Positions 23,961 through 34,852 of a DNA stretch of 64,000 nt are shown here, piece after piece (position 1 is the stretch's first letter; each line of letters begins with the position of its first letter). The stretch comes from Casuarina equisetifolia (taxonomy: Eukaryota > Streptophyta > Magnoliopsida > Fagales > Casuarinaceae): assembly GCA_028551475.1 (NCBI GenBank), contig CM052360.1, positions 24,746,682 to 24,810,681 on the forward strand, read 5' to 3'. The translations under genes and the position numbers were made by a program. The notes below the pieces were generated by a model, which did no database searches, had not been told where the DNA came from, and worked only from the letters and a program-made list of their open reading frames with translations.

Positions 23961-25958
23961 TGTACTCTTGAATTTCACACAAAATGCAATTGATGATTCT
24001 TTAATTTTCACATTGGATGTTGCGTGGAATGCCATATCATTATATGAGTAGTAAAAAGTATAGTAGTTTCTATCACAAAATAAAGAGAAAGAAAGACATA
24101 AAATTAAAAAGGCCTTTTATGTATGGCTTGAAAAAGAATGATACATAGTATCTCCTTTTATAATGAGCAAACCTAGTCGAATCATATATGAAAACGTAGT
24201 CAAATCAGATAAGGAAACCTAGTTGAATCATATAACGAATTAAAAGGAGAATATAACTTGTTATACATGAAAAAATAACTTTTCAATTAATTTACACTAT
24301 ATAAAAAGTATAATCTGCCCAATTAAGAAATATAATACAATTATATACACGTATCTCCAATAGTTTCTCTTCCTATAGCAAATTAAATTGAACGATATTT
24401 TAATGTGTAAAAAAAAAAGTATAATATCTCTTCCTTTTTTTTTATATTGTAATATATCAATTGTTGTTTTATAAATACTTTCTCACATGAGTTTCTTTAT
24501 ATATATAATTCATTTATGATTTTAGAAAAACCTTCACCTTTCTTTAGTTTATACCTGTTGATACATTATTTTGGTTTGACATGTTAAAGACAAACTTATA
24601 TACATTTTACTCAAATTTTATTTTACAACTCTAAATAGTATGCATATCACCAAATTGACTTCTACTTATTTCCTATAAATAAAATTCTTCCATAATGAAC
24701 TAAAAATTAAGGGAATATTTGATATGAAATATATTCAATTTATTGAACTTAGAACTTATAACTAAGATTAAAAAAAAAAAACTTCTTTGTTCACCATCAA
24801 TGTTACTAAATCAATGAGTATTACAATAATTGGGATTTAGATAAACCAACATGTATTATTATGTTGAGATTGGGAAATATTTATTGTAAAGAACAAATAT
24901 TTATAAAATATCACATTTCAAGAATAAAACTAATGATAACATTTAGAATAAACAAAAAAAAATTGCAAGTAAGGAAGTGAAAATTAAAGACCTCTAAAAC
25001 CTGTAATGTGTTTGTAAATTTTTTTTTCATGTGCTATTAGTTGCATTGTAATTATTTCTTGCATCTTTCCCCTAAATGATATTTAATTCCCATTTTATAG
25101 TCAAAACAAAACTTTGATGGAAACCACATACTCTTTGTAGCCTTTAATTGTACATCATCATCAAACTCATCTAGTCCACCATTTTCCTCATTTGAAATTA
25201 GATGAAGTTGGGAAACATCAAATAAAGTGGTTTCTTTTCTTTCTTTTTTTCCCCCTTAAACTCATATAAGTAAATGTGCCTATTAATGTTCTAAAATCAT
25301 GAAGGCTAAACTCAACAATTTGAAACTTCGAAATATTGATTTTCCTATCTAACTTAACCAATATCTCATTAATGTATCCAAATTATTGTATGTAATCAAG
25401 GTTAATTTAATCAATGACACACATGAAAATTTTCCAAAACTTCCAACCTTTCTAGCATTAAAGATAGTTAGATCATATATTAAATATAAGTTTATGAAAA
25501 AATAATAGTGTAGCAAAAAATTAGGATAATATAGGAATTACCAACCATTGTGCCACACAAAGTTTATATGAACTAAGAAGTGAAATTAGAAAAACTAACA
25601 AATGGCAAAAGTCATTCTCATTGCCCATCAAATGGTGCTAAACCTAGCACTATGGTAACAAAACCTAAAAATAGATCAACTAACATTCATTAACTGGTTC
25701 AGATTAGAGTAGGTTTATTGGTTATTCTATTAAAAGATACAAATTAAAAAATCTTATATACATCTATGTCTCATTGCTAGGACAAATCTTAAATTAAAAC
25801 CTTTTACCACACGGCTCTCAAAATGCACTGCATGCAAATTTGGTGACCATGGGAAATGCCCTTTTTTACGTATTATGTAAAACTATTATCAAGATGTAAC
25901 ATAGCTTTACAAACAATCTTTAGTTGCAAGTTTTTCACTTTGTTTTAATCTAAGAATT
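23961..25958. repeat. 3' flank of DC1 copy 2, segmental duplicate of 2030-3205
   Basis: Colinear with the first flank but longer because of extra AT-rich sequence around 24050-24950. Matching landmarks include ACCTCTAAAACCTGTAAT, TTCCAAAACTTCCAACC and ACCACACGGCTCTC. No gene seen. Confidence 0.7.
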
Positions 25959-26147
25959 CTACAGAAGTTGAACTGCTGAGATAGCTGGGATTTTCTCTCT
26001 TATTTTTTGTGTAACAGCCACCCGTACAGTCATCACCCCTGCAGCTGGTCCTGTAATCCGAACTTTGATGATTAGCTCCTCTATAGCCACAAGTTCAGGG
26101 GATCCACCAGCGGCCCCAACTAGATATGGCCTTATTTCTTCAAGAAC
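25959..26147 (-). CDS. NFU last exon (second NifU-like domain and C-terminus)
   Basis: Clean exon with an AG acceptor at its 5' side and a TAG stop at 25959-25961. It encodes the degenerate second NifU domain (no CxxC), including [19 protein letters not shown], very like plastid NFU1-3 of other plants. Convergent with the DC1 relic. Confidence 0.82.
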   Translation of the reverse strand, partial: VLEEIRPYLVGAAGGSPELVAIEELIIKVRITGPAAGVMTVRVAVTQKIREKIPAISAVQLL

Positions 26148-28003
26148 CTAAAAGAGAAAAATAATGTATAAGGAGGGAGATTGCACTTAAATATGAGTGT
26201 ACAAGTATAAAAACGCATCACTAAAGAGCAAAATTTAGTTTCAAAGATACCTCATTCACACTGACATGTAGTATGCAGGTTATGCAGTGTGCAAAAACTA
26301 AAGGAATCATCTTCAAGGGATTTTAACAATCTAATGTTGACTAAAAGAATGGACAAGAGTCTAAGTAACACATTTCGCTTGTTGCAAGTGATTATATATC
26401 TATATATATAAAATAAAGGTTTGTGAGTTTTCCTCCACAACCTCTCTAAAAAGATTTGCCTGTATCATTACTATGTAAACAAATTAGACTACAAGATATT
26501 GGAGAGTAATGTGCACTTTAGACAAAATAAGTTAACTTTTTTCTAATTTGTTCCAAATTGCATTGACCTTATTAATATTGTCTTTATACAGATTTGACAA
26601 TTAAAAACTGAACCTTTGTCTATACATATATGTGTCATTCTAAATTTGTAATTAGTCCAACCAACCATAAATATCATGGGTATGAAAACCAAAACAGGCA
26701 CATGACAATCAAGAACTGAACTACTACATCCAAATACAATCTGGACATAACTTACAAATTAATCTCAACCTCTGTAACCATGTGCACATGATGACAAAGA
26801 CCTATTAGGGAATCAAATAGCATTTCAATCTTCAGAAAACTAAGAAACAAATAGAAAATTTGCACACTTCCATTCTATTTTTGAGGGGACCAAATTTTTT
26901 AGGTCTAAAACCTCATCTATATCTAACAAGAGTGAACTTACATCCCCATCCTTAAAGTAAACAACATCAACTAATTATGCACAAGCTCAAGTAGAGTAAC
27001 AAAAACCAAAATTGACATATTTCATAAATGTTTGGCAAAACAATTTTTCTAGCATTGAGGAAGAAAATTTTGAAAGATCAGTGGTACTTCACCTTTCAAT
27101 TTTCACTCCCAAGGTGAAAAGGAATCATAGCTTTTAGGCAACGCTAACTTATTTGGCTTGATAATGCATCAATCAACTATTTGTACATGTAGTTTTTTCA
27201 TGCCCTCAAGTTTCTAATGAAGTCCTACAATGCTTACTTTAGCCTTCTTTGATAGAAGAAAACAATGGTATAGCTTGAAAGCCAATAAAGAACCTCTGGG
27301 TAACATCAGTAAAGATCTAGTCTCAAGCATCTAGTCACTCAGAATAACTTAAAATGCAGTAATATTTGCCTTTTAGATATCAAGTACGCATCTTTCTTGC
27401 ATTTCTTGATCAGTGAGGAGTTACCCTAAATTGATCCAAATGCTAATGCTAATGCAATGACACATTCACAGGAAAAACTCCAGTTTAGAGTACTAAAGCC
27501 CAAACTTGTAAATTAAGAATATTCCAATCCTAAAATGCTATCTTCCAAGAAAGGCAAAGCAAAATAAAGAACAACTTCATTAGGAATCAAGATAAGCTAA
27601 TTTATTCTAGCAAAAATCTAGAGTTTTGTTAGAGTGCAACAATCATAGTAAAAAAAAAAAAAACTTGATACTTAGAAGGACAAATCAAAAAATAGTCTTT
27701 CGTTCCTTTCAAACATATCATTTTTGTCACATGAAATTTATACAAATTCTACAATGATTTCAATAACCATATATACTTGGTCTCCCCACTCACGGGTTAA
27801 TTGTGTTTGTTCAAGTAGATCCTTTACCCTTCCTCCATATTGTATGAGCAGTATTAGTGAATAGAAGAACAAAAAAATGAATTTTTTACATGTCAAACTA
27901 GCCATGCAGAGTTCTGAACACAAAAGGGTGAAGATTTGAGAGCTCTAAAGTTTATAATAAGTTGACTATTACACAGAAGTGACTACTTCAAATGAGAAAT
28001 TAC
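26148..28003 (-). other. Intron between the two NFU exons
   Basis: 1.86 kb, GTAATT...TTTTAG on the minus strand. AT-rich, with no repeats or open frames of note. Confidence 0.65.
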
Positions 28004-28310
28004 CTTATCAATGTCTTCTTCATTCAACTCAAGGTCAATCTCATCATCAACTATTGGTTCCACTGCAACTATTTCTAGGATATCTTCCATTAAACAACGC
28101 TCAATGCCCATTCCATCATCATTACAGAACTCAAACAAGAACCACATGCTCCCTGTAGCTTCAATCGTAGACCATTGCCATCAATCTCATATAATGCAAC
28201 ATTAACCCCCCCTAAAGTTAGATAAGGTCGGATCTCATCCAATACACTTTCAACATTCTCTACTGTTAGTGGCAATTCTACAACTGAATTAGGTGTAGCA
28301 AAAGCCTCAG
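28004..28310 (-). CDS. NFU penultimate exon (CxxC NifU domain), with frameshift
   Basis: Encodes [14 protein letters not shown] and the cluster-binding [12 protein letters not shown], where most homologues have CGSCPSS. After VMMM one base is missing relative to the usual MKMGIERR, and the second half continues in another frame as [20 protein letters not shown]. The upstream acceptor is not certain (about 28310). Confidence 0.8.
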
Positions 28311-29567
28311 CGACTTCATGACGTGCAAATAAAGAAACTTTTAGGAATTAATAAAATAAAAATGGAAAAAGAAACTCTTGCTAATTGGCAAATTCCTTGG
28401 CACCTCCACCATGAAAATGGCAAGACATTTTATCACACATAAAATAAAAACCAATTACCAATAACCATCTTTAAGTTAACATTGCATGATATCCTGAAAA
28501 TATGTGTTTATCTTTCTATTTTAAGAAACATATACTTGTTTTTTTAACTATTTTAAGAGTCATCACCTTGTAAATGCTAAAAGTGAAACTGGATAGTTGA
28601 TACTTTGAAATATTTGTCTACCTATTCTCACTTCCCAATATTTCCTGGACCTTTCCAGATTATAATCAAGGCCAAATTAATATAAGTGACTCCCATGATT
28701 ATTTTCAAAATATTTCAAGCCCTTGACCTCGTACAGCCAAGGGGATGATATTATTATGGGTAATTTCAGCCTATTTCTGATCCAGGATCACTTCCATGTA
28801 GGAATTCAACACAGAAACCACAGACTTAAAAGCAACAATCAGAGTAAACAACTAGAATACCTTTTTTCTGAGCAAAATGACAACGATAATACCATAATGC
28901 CTATTGCACGGATCCTATGATGGGTTTAGAATTGACAGAGGAGAAACAAAACTGTGTTCTCAACAAATCTATCACAAGAATATATCTTGATACATGTAAC
29001 AATCAAACTAGCTTGAAACAAGGTAAGCTAAATAAACATCTATCTCGAGGCATTTCTAGCCTATTAAACTCGTGGATGTCCTGTATTTTCCATATCTACA
29101 ACACCGTTGGAATGACCTACGAATAAAAACAAACGCAGAACATGTACACTTCTGGGTGACTATACATGCAAATTGAAACGGTTAACGTAGCCCGTCTGAA
29201 TTACAAACTGCAATAATATTAGCATCATACTATTGGCCGAAAGTTTAACATGCAAAAGAACGCACAGTTTAGGAATTTACAACGTCTGCTCGAAGTAATG
29301 AAAGGGAATTGGTATACCGTTCCAGGTTTTCCAAATTCCATAATGATGAGACAGATTTAGATTCAGATGAAAAGGCTCAAAGAGAATCGCTAAATCAAAA
29401 TCCACGCTTTAGAACTTGAGCTTTTGTAATTAAAAACAATTAACTAATTCCTTTGAATGCATCACTACGCTGAAGAACTTAAATTAAATAATAAAAGTCT
29501 ACAAATCATAATGGAAGCACATACACATATGAAAGGATAAATTACTCAAGAAAAAATAGAAAAGCTT

Positions 29568-29729
29568 ACCGGAGCTGAGTGAAATGCGGGAGAAGCGAAC
29601 GGTAGTGGAACGGTACGAACCTCGCCGTAATGGATTGGGTCCCCAAGCAAGAGAAAGATGCACGCCAGAAAAGCTCAGAATTTTTGTCCGATAAGCGTTA
29701 GAAAGAAATATAACGAAGAAAATAACAGG

Positions 29730-29760
<31 letters not shown>

Positions 29761-29790
29761 CCTTCGAGGAGCGGCGAGAAGAAGAGGAGG
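29568..29790 (-). CDS. Possible NFU first exon (5' UTR and transit-peptide start)
   Basis: Minus strand: a CT-rich leader with a (CT)n run, then a basic, Ser/Arg-rich stretch (ARFVPFHYRSLLPHFTQL in one frame) ending at a good donor (CCG/GTAAGC at 29567). This suits a plastid transit peptide, but no clear ATG in frame was found. A small exon candidate at 29318-29389 (TTTAG acceptor, GTATAC donor) may follow. Confidence 0.35.
29730..29750. repeat. (GA)n microsatellite in putative NFU leader
   Basis: About ten AG dinucleotides on the plus strand; CT-rich leaders like this are common in plant 5' UTRs. Confidence 0.8.
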
Positions 29791-29811
29791 AAGGATCTAT
29801 CAACAGTATTA

Positions 29812-30739
29812 ATATTTATGGAAATATTTCTTCACCCTCCTCCTCTGGAGCAGCTGGTTCATCTGAGAAGGATTCCGATTTATGTGCAACTGTTAGTACT
29901 GATGCCTCTTAAGAAGAGACCACTCCTCGTTGTCTCCCTCCAGAAGACTATGGGGCCACCTTTCAATGGTCTTGTTCACCATTTGACGTAACTGCACCTG
30001 GACCGATGATAGCCTCTTCGTCCTATTATAACTCTAACAATGGTCAAATCTTCTATGCTGGACAAGAGAAAGACGGTGATGAAGTATGTCTGAATGTGTC
30101 TCAGGCGGTGGAATTATTGAGATGGTGGAACCGGGATATCAGTTAGTTGACTCGAGCATGTCACCTATCTTTGAGGTAAGGGAATCCTCTCGTCAGAAAG
30201 AGAATAATCTGGGTCCGAATGGTGTGGTTTCAAACACACACTTCGACGTGTTACCACCTATGCCTGAATCACTGGTAATCAAACAAGAACCCTTGTCACC
30301 TGTGTTGCCTCTAGAGCTGGAACCAAATATGAGGTTGACTGAGTGTACTCTTGGAATGGATGAAGGTTTCTCAATTAACATAGCTCACGCAGTGGATTTA
30401 GCAAGTGACAGGTTTCTGAATGGGTTCAACTATGAAGATGTCTTGGCAATCTCATGGTCAAACGAGGAAGGTAATGAAGAGCTCAACATAAGGAATTATG
30501 ATGAAGCTATGTATGGACCTCCAGCTGATTACAATGTTGGGACTCTAGCTAATACAAACAATATGAAAGACAGTTTCCTAAACGAGAACTGTGGTAACCA
30601 AGTTGGAACGTGTACCATGGTTGAATACCTTGGTGAAGAAGACCCACTTGCTGCCTTAAGGGTCTACGAAGAAGAACTACCAAAAGAAGAAGAGTCCGTG
30701 GGGTCTACGCACAAAATTGAAGATTTGGAGGATAAGTGA
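29812..30739 (+). pseudogene. Unrecognised acidic/serine-rich coding relic
   Basis: The longest frame runs from the ATG at 30086 to 30739 (217 codons): acidic, with MPESLVIKQEPLSPVLPLEL, a FNYEDVLAISWSNEEG segment and a Glu-rich tail. Coding-like sequence precedes it in other frames (SPSSSGAAGSSEKDSD near 29840; CLPPEDYGATFQWSC near 29930), so the gene is probably frameshifted or lacks an intron model. The NYEDVLxxW segment recalls the conserved NYxxVLxAWS motif of CIA2/CONSTANS-like CCT proteins, but no CCT domain follows. The function is not claimed. Confidence 0.4.
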
Positions 30740-31330
30740 GGGACCCGCAAATATTATGTTGATCTCTTGACAGAGCTCTTAAATGCCTACAGCACTGCAC
30801 TATGTGATGATGAGCATCCTGGCAAGTGGCTACGTCTTTTCATGCAAGTGGCATGCAAGTTGTACTTTGTCTTTTATTATGTTGGTTGGCTATATAAGAG
30901 CCGTGTAAGATGTTAACCATAAGCAAGCAAAAAATAGACTTGACGTTCTCCTTTTGCAAACACATTTCTTGCTTCGTGTTTCTGCTTCTCTTGTTCTCTT
31001 TTCCAGTCCAATTTCTTGCTAACTTTTTTATATTTGTTCTTAAATATTATTTTCATTTGGATCAAAAGCGCAGGATGCGGGAGTGTTCACCACCACAGCT
31101 TGCATTTCTGTGATTCAATCCCTCTCTTCGCTTTTCTTTTCATTTCTTTTCCTTTCCTCGGTTTCTCGGCAGACAAACATCAACCAGAACAGAGCAAACC
31201 AATTGGGAATCGAATTAACCTTCACTTTAACAGGCTGTTTGGGGTCCCCAATTTCTTTTTTTCTTTTTTTTTTTTAAATATCTTCTCTTTTTCCATCTTG
31301 TTCTGTTTTTTCTTCATGATATTCAAAATA
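30740..31330 (+). promoter_or_regulatory. LTR-like promoter segment
   Basis: Contains the repeated GCAAGTGGC/ATGCAAGT words near 30820-30860, a TATA box (GGCTATATAAGAGCC) near 30888 and a pyrimidine-rich leader with CTTCTCTTGTTCTC, the usual look of a copia LTR promoter and R/U5. LTR boundaries and a partner were not found, so it may equally be the promoter of chimeric locus 2 downstream. Confidence 0.35.
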
Positions 31331-31753
31331 TGCTTCCTTCTTTTGCGGCCGCCGCCGCCTCGGCCACGGCCTACTTCGATATGTTCTTGTGAAGCTCAGC
31401 GTTCAGTGAAGGCAGTACAGCCTCGGTCTCGTACTCTCCCTCTTTCAGTAACTTCAACTCCACCTTTGTTTCCTCAAGCTCCGCCTCAAGCTTCTTCGGA
31501 GTATCCAAGTGCAAGTTGTCATTACCTCGAATCTTCTTTTCTTCGGGGCTCGGGGGGAGCTTTCATGAAGTTTCATGCTTTGGAACATTCGCATATGGCT
31601 TCAGAGAGTACACTTCTCCGACCAAAAGCCGCTCGCCGACAATGCGACGGCTTCCCTGAGGGAGGGGAGGGGATAAGGAAGTGTCAACACTGGATTATTA
31701 GCGATGGAATATCAAAGGAGTTGTCAATCGAAAGCTCTTAGCATCCTAACCCA

Positions 31754-32211
31754 ATGGCTTCCTCACCTGCCTCAACCTCGTCAACTGCATACGCTGCCTA
31801 TGGCAATGCGGCTGAAGGGACCATCTACCGTGCAGCGTTTTCTCTACAGCAGCCGCAGACACCATCGACCTACTTGTATCAGGCCATTCCGCCGGTACAG
31901 TCGGCCATTTCTGACCTCACCCTGACCCAGACGACCCCCCAACACTCGCACAATGCTAAAAGGGCACATAGTGGCTGGAGAAACCAGCCGGAATCTCAGA
32001 TTTGTCTTCGATTTGGGCACGAAGCAATCCAGTGTCGGGAACGCTACAACCCCAACTTCCAGTCGTCCTCTCCAACGCAGGCTCACCCGCCACAGCCGCC
32101 GGTGACGGCCGGAGGAACTTGGTTTACTGATTCGACCAATTCTATTATGAACAGACTATCCCAACCGTCCGGTGTCTACTCATATTCAAGTGCCCACCAG
32201 GTGAACACAGG
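31754..32211 (+). pseudogene. Copia gag-derived exon of chimeric locus 2
   Basis: An open frame beginning MASSPASTSSTAYAAYGNAA, Gln/Pro/Thr-rich, followed by a knuckle-like CLRFGHEAIQCRERYN and a protease-start-like GGTWFTDSTNSIMNRL, as in copia Gag-Pol. A good splice donor (ACACAG/GTAATG) follows at 32212. It is the paralogue of 3860-4059 plus 9080-9290. Old, degenerate retrotransposon sequence that looks to have been used as an exon; it is not a working retroelement gene. Confidence 0.6.
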
Positions 32212-32224
32212 TAATGGATTTGGT

Positions 32225-32228
<4 letters not shown>

Positions 32229-32268
<40 letters not shown>
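32229..32268. repeat. (TA)n microsatellite
   Basis: About 20 TA dinucleotides inside the intron of chimeric locus 2. Confidence 0.9.
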
Positions 32269-32272
<4 letters not shown>

Positions 32273-32468
32273 CAAACACGGTAGTTATAGTTTCCTAGCA
32301 ATTCTCTCCATGTACTACTTGTTGGTTTCATTAGCAAGATCTTGTTGTCTGTTTTCATAACATATCGTTCAAAGATTTTGTCAAAACTTAAAAGAGTTGA
32401 TAATGCTCTTTAGTTGTTGTTAGTTGTCAGTTTGATCTTATATGACTCTTATTTTGCTCATTCTCGTA

Positions 32469-33150
32469 GAATATCAAAGTCAAAAATGCCTAGAATCCAA
32501 TACTGTTCATGGATGGGCGAATGATGAACAAAAAGGTGAATATTATTTAAAAGAAAAGGCTGCATATAAAAAGGAAGATAAATGCTACGAGGACAAAAGG
32601 AGAGAAGAATACTCCTACGAGGATGGAAGGAGAGGAGAATATTATTATGAGGGTGAAAGGAGAAGTGGATACTACTTAGGAGAGAAAGCTAAATATCAAG
32701 AAGAAGGTAAATACTACTTAGAGAACAAAGAGAAAGGTGAATACTTTTCAAAAGAAAAAGTTAGATATGAAAATGGAGGTAAATACTATGAAGATGGAAG
32801 GGTAGGGGGATACTACTAGGAGGATGGAAGAAGAGGTGAATATTACTTAAGAGAGAAAGTTGAATACCAAGAAGAAGGTGAACACTACTTAGAAGACGAA
32901 AAGGAAGGTGAATACTATGCAAAAGAAAAGGTTGGATACAAAAAGGAAGAAAGCAAAGGGAGACATTACTACGAGGATGAAAAGAGAGATGAGTATTATT
33001 TAGAGGACAAAAGGAAAGGTGAATACTATTCAAAAGAAAAGGTTGAATATGAAGAGGAAGGTAAATACTATTATGAGAATGAAATAAGAGATTAATATGG
33101 ATACAAAGGTGAATACTTCTTAGAGTACGAAAGGGAAGTTGTATACTTCT
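32469..33150 (+). pseudogene. Acidic Tyr/Glu/Lys repeat exon of chimeric locus 2, left part
   Basis: After a TTCTCGTAG acceptor it encodes EYQSQKCLESNTVHGWANDE, then a long run of imperfect 12-15-residue repeats built on (E/K)-x-x-x-G-(E/K)-YY-x-(E/K), for example ERRSGYYLGEKAKYQEEGKY. The repeats are also visible as a roughly 40-base minisatellite in the DNA. The phase is kept for hundreds of bases, though stops interrupt it, and copia element 2 splits it at 33151. Highly charged, low-complexity, likely disordered. Family not recognised. Confidence 0.55.
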
Positions 33151-33339
33151 TGTTAAGGAATGTGGTATATTGCCCTAGCATAATATTAGGCCAATTGATA
33201 TCATGTAAATATTTCCTTAATTATTATTTTCCTTGTATAGTTTCACTCTAGGTCTATATAAAGACCATTTGTTGTAAATTTTATTTAGTGCAGTATCAAT
33301 AGAAAGAGAGTTTCCCACACTCGGTATCACTTTGTTACA
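33151..33339 (+). repeat. 5' LTR of copia element 2
   Basis: 189 bp, TGTTA...TTACA, with a TATA-like CTATATAAAGACC about 110 bases in. Confidence 0.93.
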
Positions 33340-33619
33340 TGGTATCCGAGACCAGCACGGTTTAATACGCTTCTGCCCTTTTTTTTCATTTTTTCTCCGA
33401 GTTTGTTAGGACGTCTCTCTACTGCATTTTTTTTCCTTTCTTACCCTCACCTCATCTCCCATTTTTCAGGTATTACCCGTGCTAACCCTAGCCGCCCTCT
33501 TTTCCTTTTCCCTAAATTACCCTTCTAAACCCTAGCCGTCATCTTTTCCAATTTCTGAAATTACCCTTGCCCCCTTTTTGAATTACAAGCTTGCCACTCG
33601 AACCCTAGCCGCCGTCCTC

Positions 33620-34680
33620 ATGGCTTCAACCACCGTACCTCCACCAAATTCAACCGCAAATCCAACTTCTTCAACCGTCAATCATTCCAATTCTGCCACC
33701 AGTCCCTTTGTCAACCCCTCTGTCACCTCAATCCGCGACCCCTACTACCTTTCGGCCGCTGATTTACAGGCCAGCTCCATCATTCCTCACCGTCTTGTCG
33801 GTGAGGCGAATTACGCAATTTAGGCTGAGCAGGTTTACACCGTTTGCCTCGCACGCAACAAACTTGGATTTCTGACCGGTGACCTCCGACGACCGACCGA
33901 GGATCTTGATGAAATTGCCCGCTGGGATCAGGCACACGTCGCGGTCAAATCTTGGCTCGTGAACTCCATCAAACGCTCCCTCGATCACCTTGTTTCACGA
34001 AATAAGTTTGTCTCTGAAATCTGGGACCTTCTCACAGATTCTTTCACCAAAGTTTCAAGCACCCAACGTTACGAACTTCGTCAGGCGATTTCCGATTTGT
34101 GTCTGGCCAGCAAATGCACTACCACCGAACTCACGGATTTCTTCATTCACCTCAAAGACCTTTGGAGCGATCTCGAGACTCAAGAGCCACAGATTCGCTG
34201 TGATTGCGGCCTCTGCACCTGCAAAATCAACGATCGGCTCCATGATCGTGAACAAGAAGAAAGATCTATGAAGTTCCTCATGGGTCTCCCTGAGGAATTC
34301 CAGAATCTGAGAACTCAGATTCTGTCTCGAGACACCTTACCTTCGTTAGAGCACACCTACGCTCTCTCCAAGTAGGAAATCCACTAGCGAAATGGAGCTT
34401 CTGCCGGTGATGCTGTCGGATTTCACAGCCTCTATATCTCCTCCGATGATGGCGACTCACCATGGTCTCATCAGCCTCACAGGTCGAACAGCTCCCTGCG
34501 AGCATCTGAGACTCAGGCCACTCACAAGTATGGCCTGCCTCCTGCGGGCGGACGTGCTTGGCCCACGGGCGCAAACTCCTCTAGGCCCTTATCTGACCAG
34601 CGGGTTTGTACCCACTGCAAAAAAACAAGCCATGTCCGTGAGGCCTTTTTCCTGCTAGTTGGGTACCTGCCCAATTGGTA
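33620..34680 (+). pseudogene. Gag region of copia element 2
   Basis: Begins MASTTVPPPNSTANP. The UBN2-type capsid segment has SIIPHRLVGEANYAI near 33780 and, further on, MKFLMGLPEEFQNLRTQIL near 34270. The end of the gag region is poorly preserved. Broken. Confidence 0.82.
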
Positions 34681-34852
34681 GCCCAAGCAACGGACTGGAT
34701 CCTCACGACGCCGGCCTCCTGGGCCTGGCCTAATAGCTCATAATTTAGCAACTGATTTTTCTGTTTTTTCTACGAATTCCCCATTTTCTATAGGTTCATA
34801 TGGTGGGCTTCATTCGGGCCCAGCTCTACCACCTCCTCCTAGTCCGGGTTTA

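Larger units (their letters stand above)
25959..29790 (-). pseudogene. NFU (NifU-like) iron-sulfur scaffold gene, frameshifted
   Basis: Plastid-type NFU proteins assemble and hand over Fe-S clusters; they carry a NifU domain with CxxC and a second, degenerate NifU domain. Here the minus strand shows the last exon (25959-26147: [19 protein letters not shown] to [19 protein letters not shown]-stop) and the preceding exon (28004 to about 28310: [24 protein letters not shown] motif, then [21 protein letters not shown]). They are joined in phase by a donor (AAG/GTAATT) and acceptor (CTCTTTTAG/GTT). One missing base after the VMMM codons near 28111 shifts the frame between the CGSC segment and the [11 protein letters not shown] segment, so the gene is probably dead unless this is a sequencing error. 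Possible upstream exons are at 29318-29389 and 29568-29790. Confidence 0.82.
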
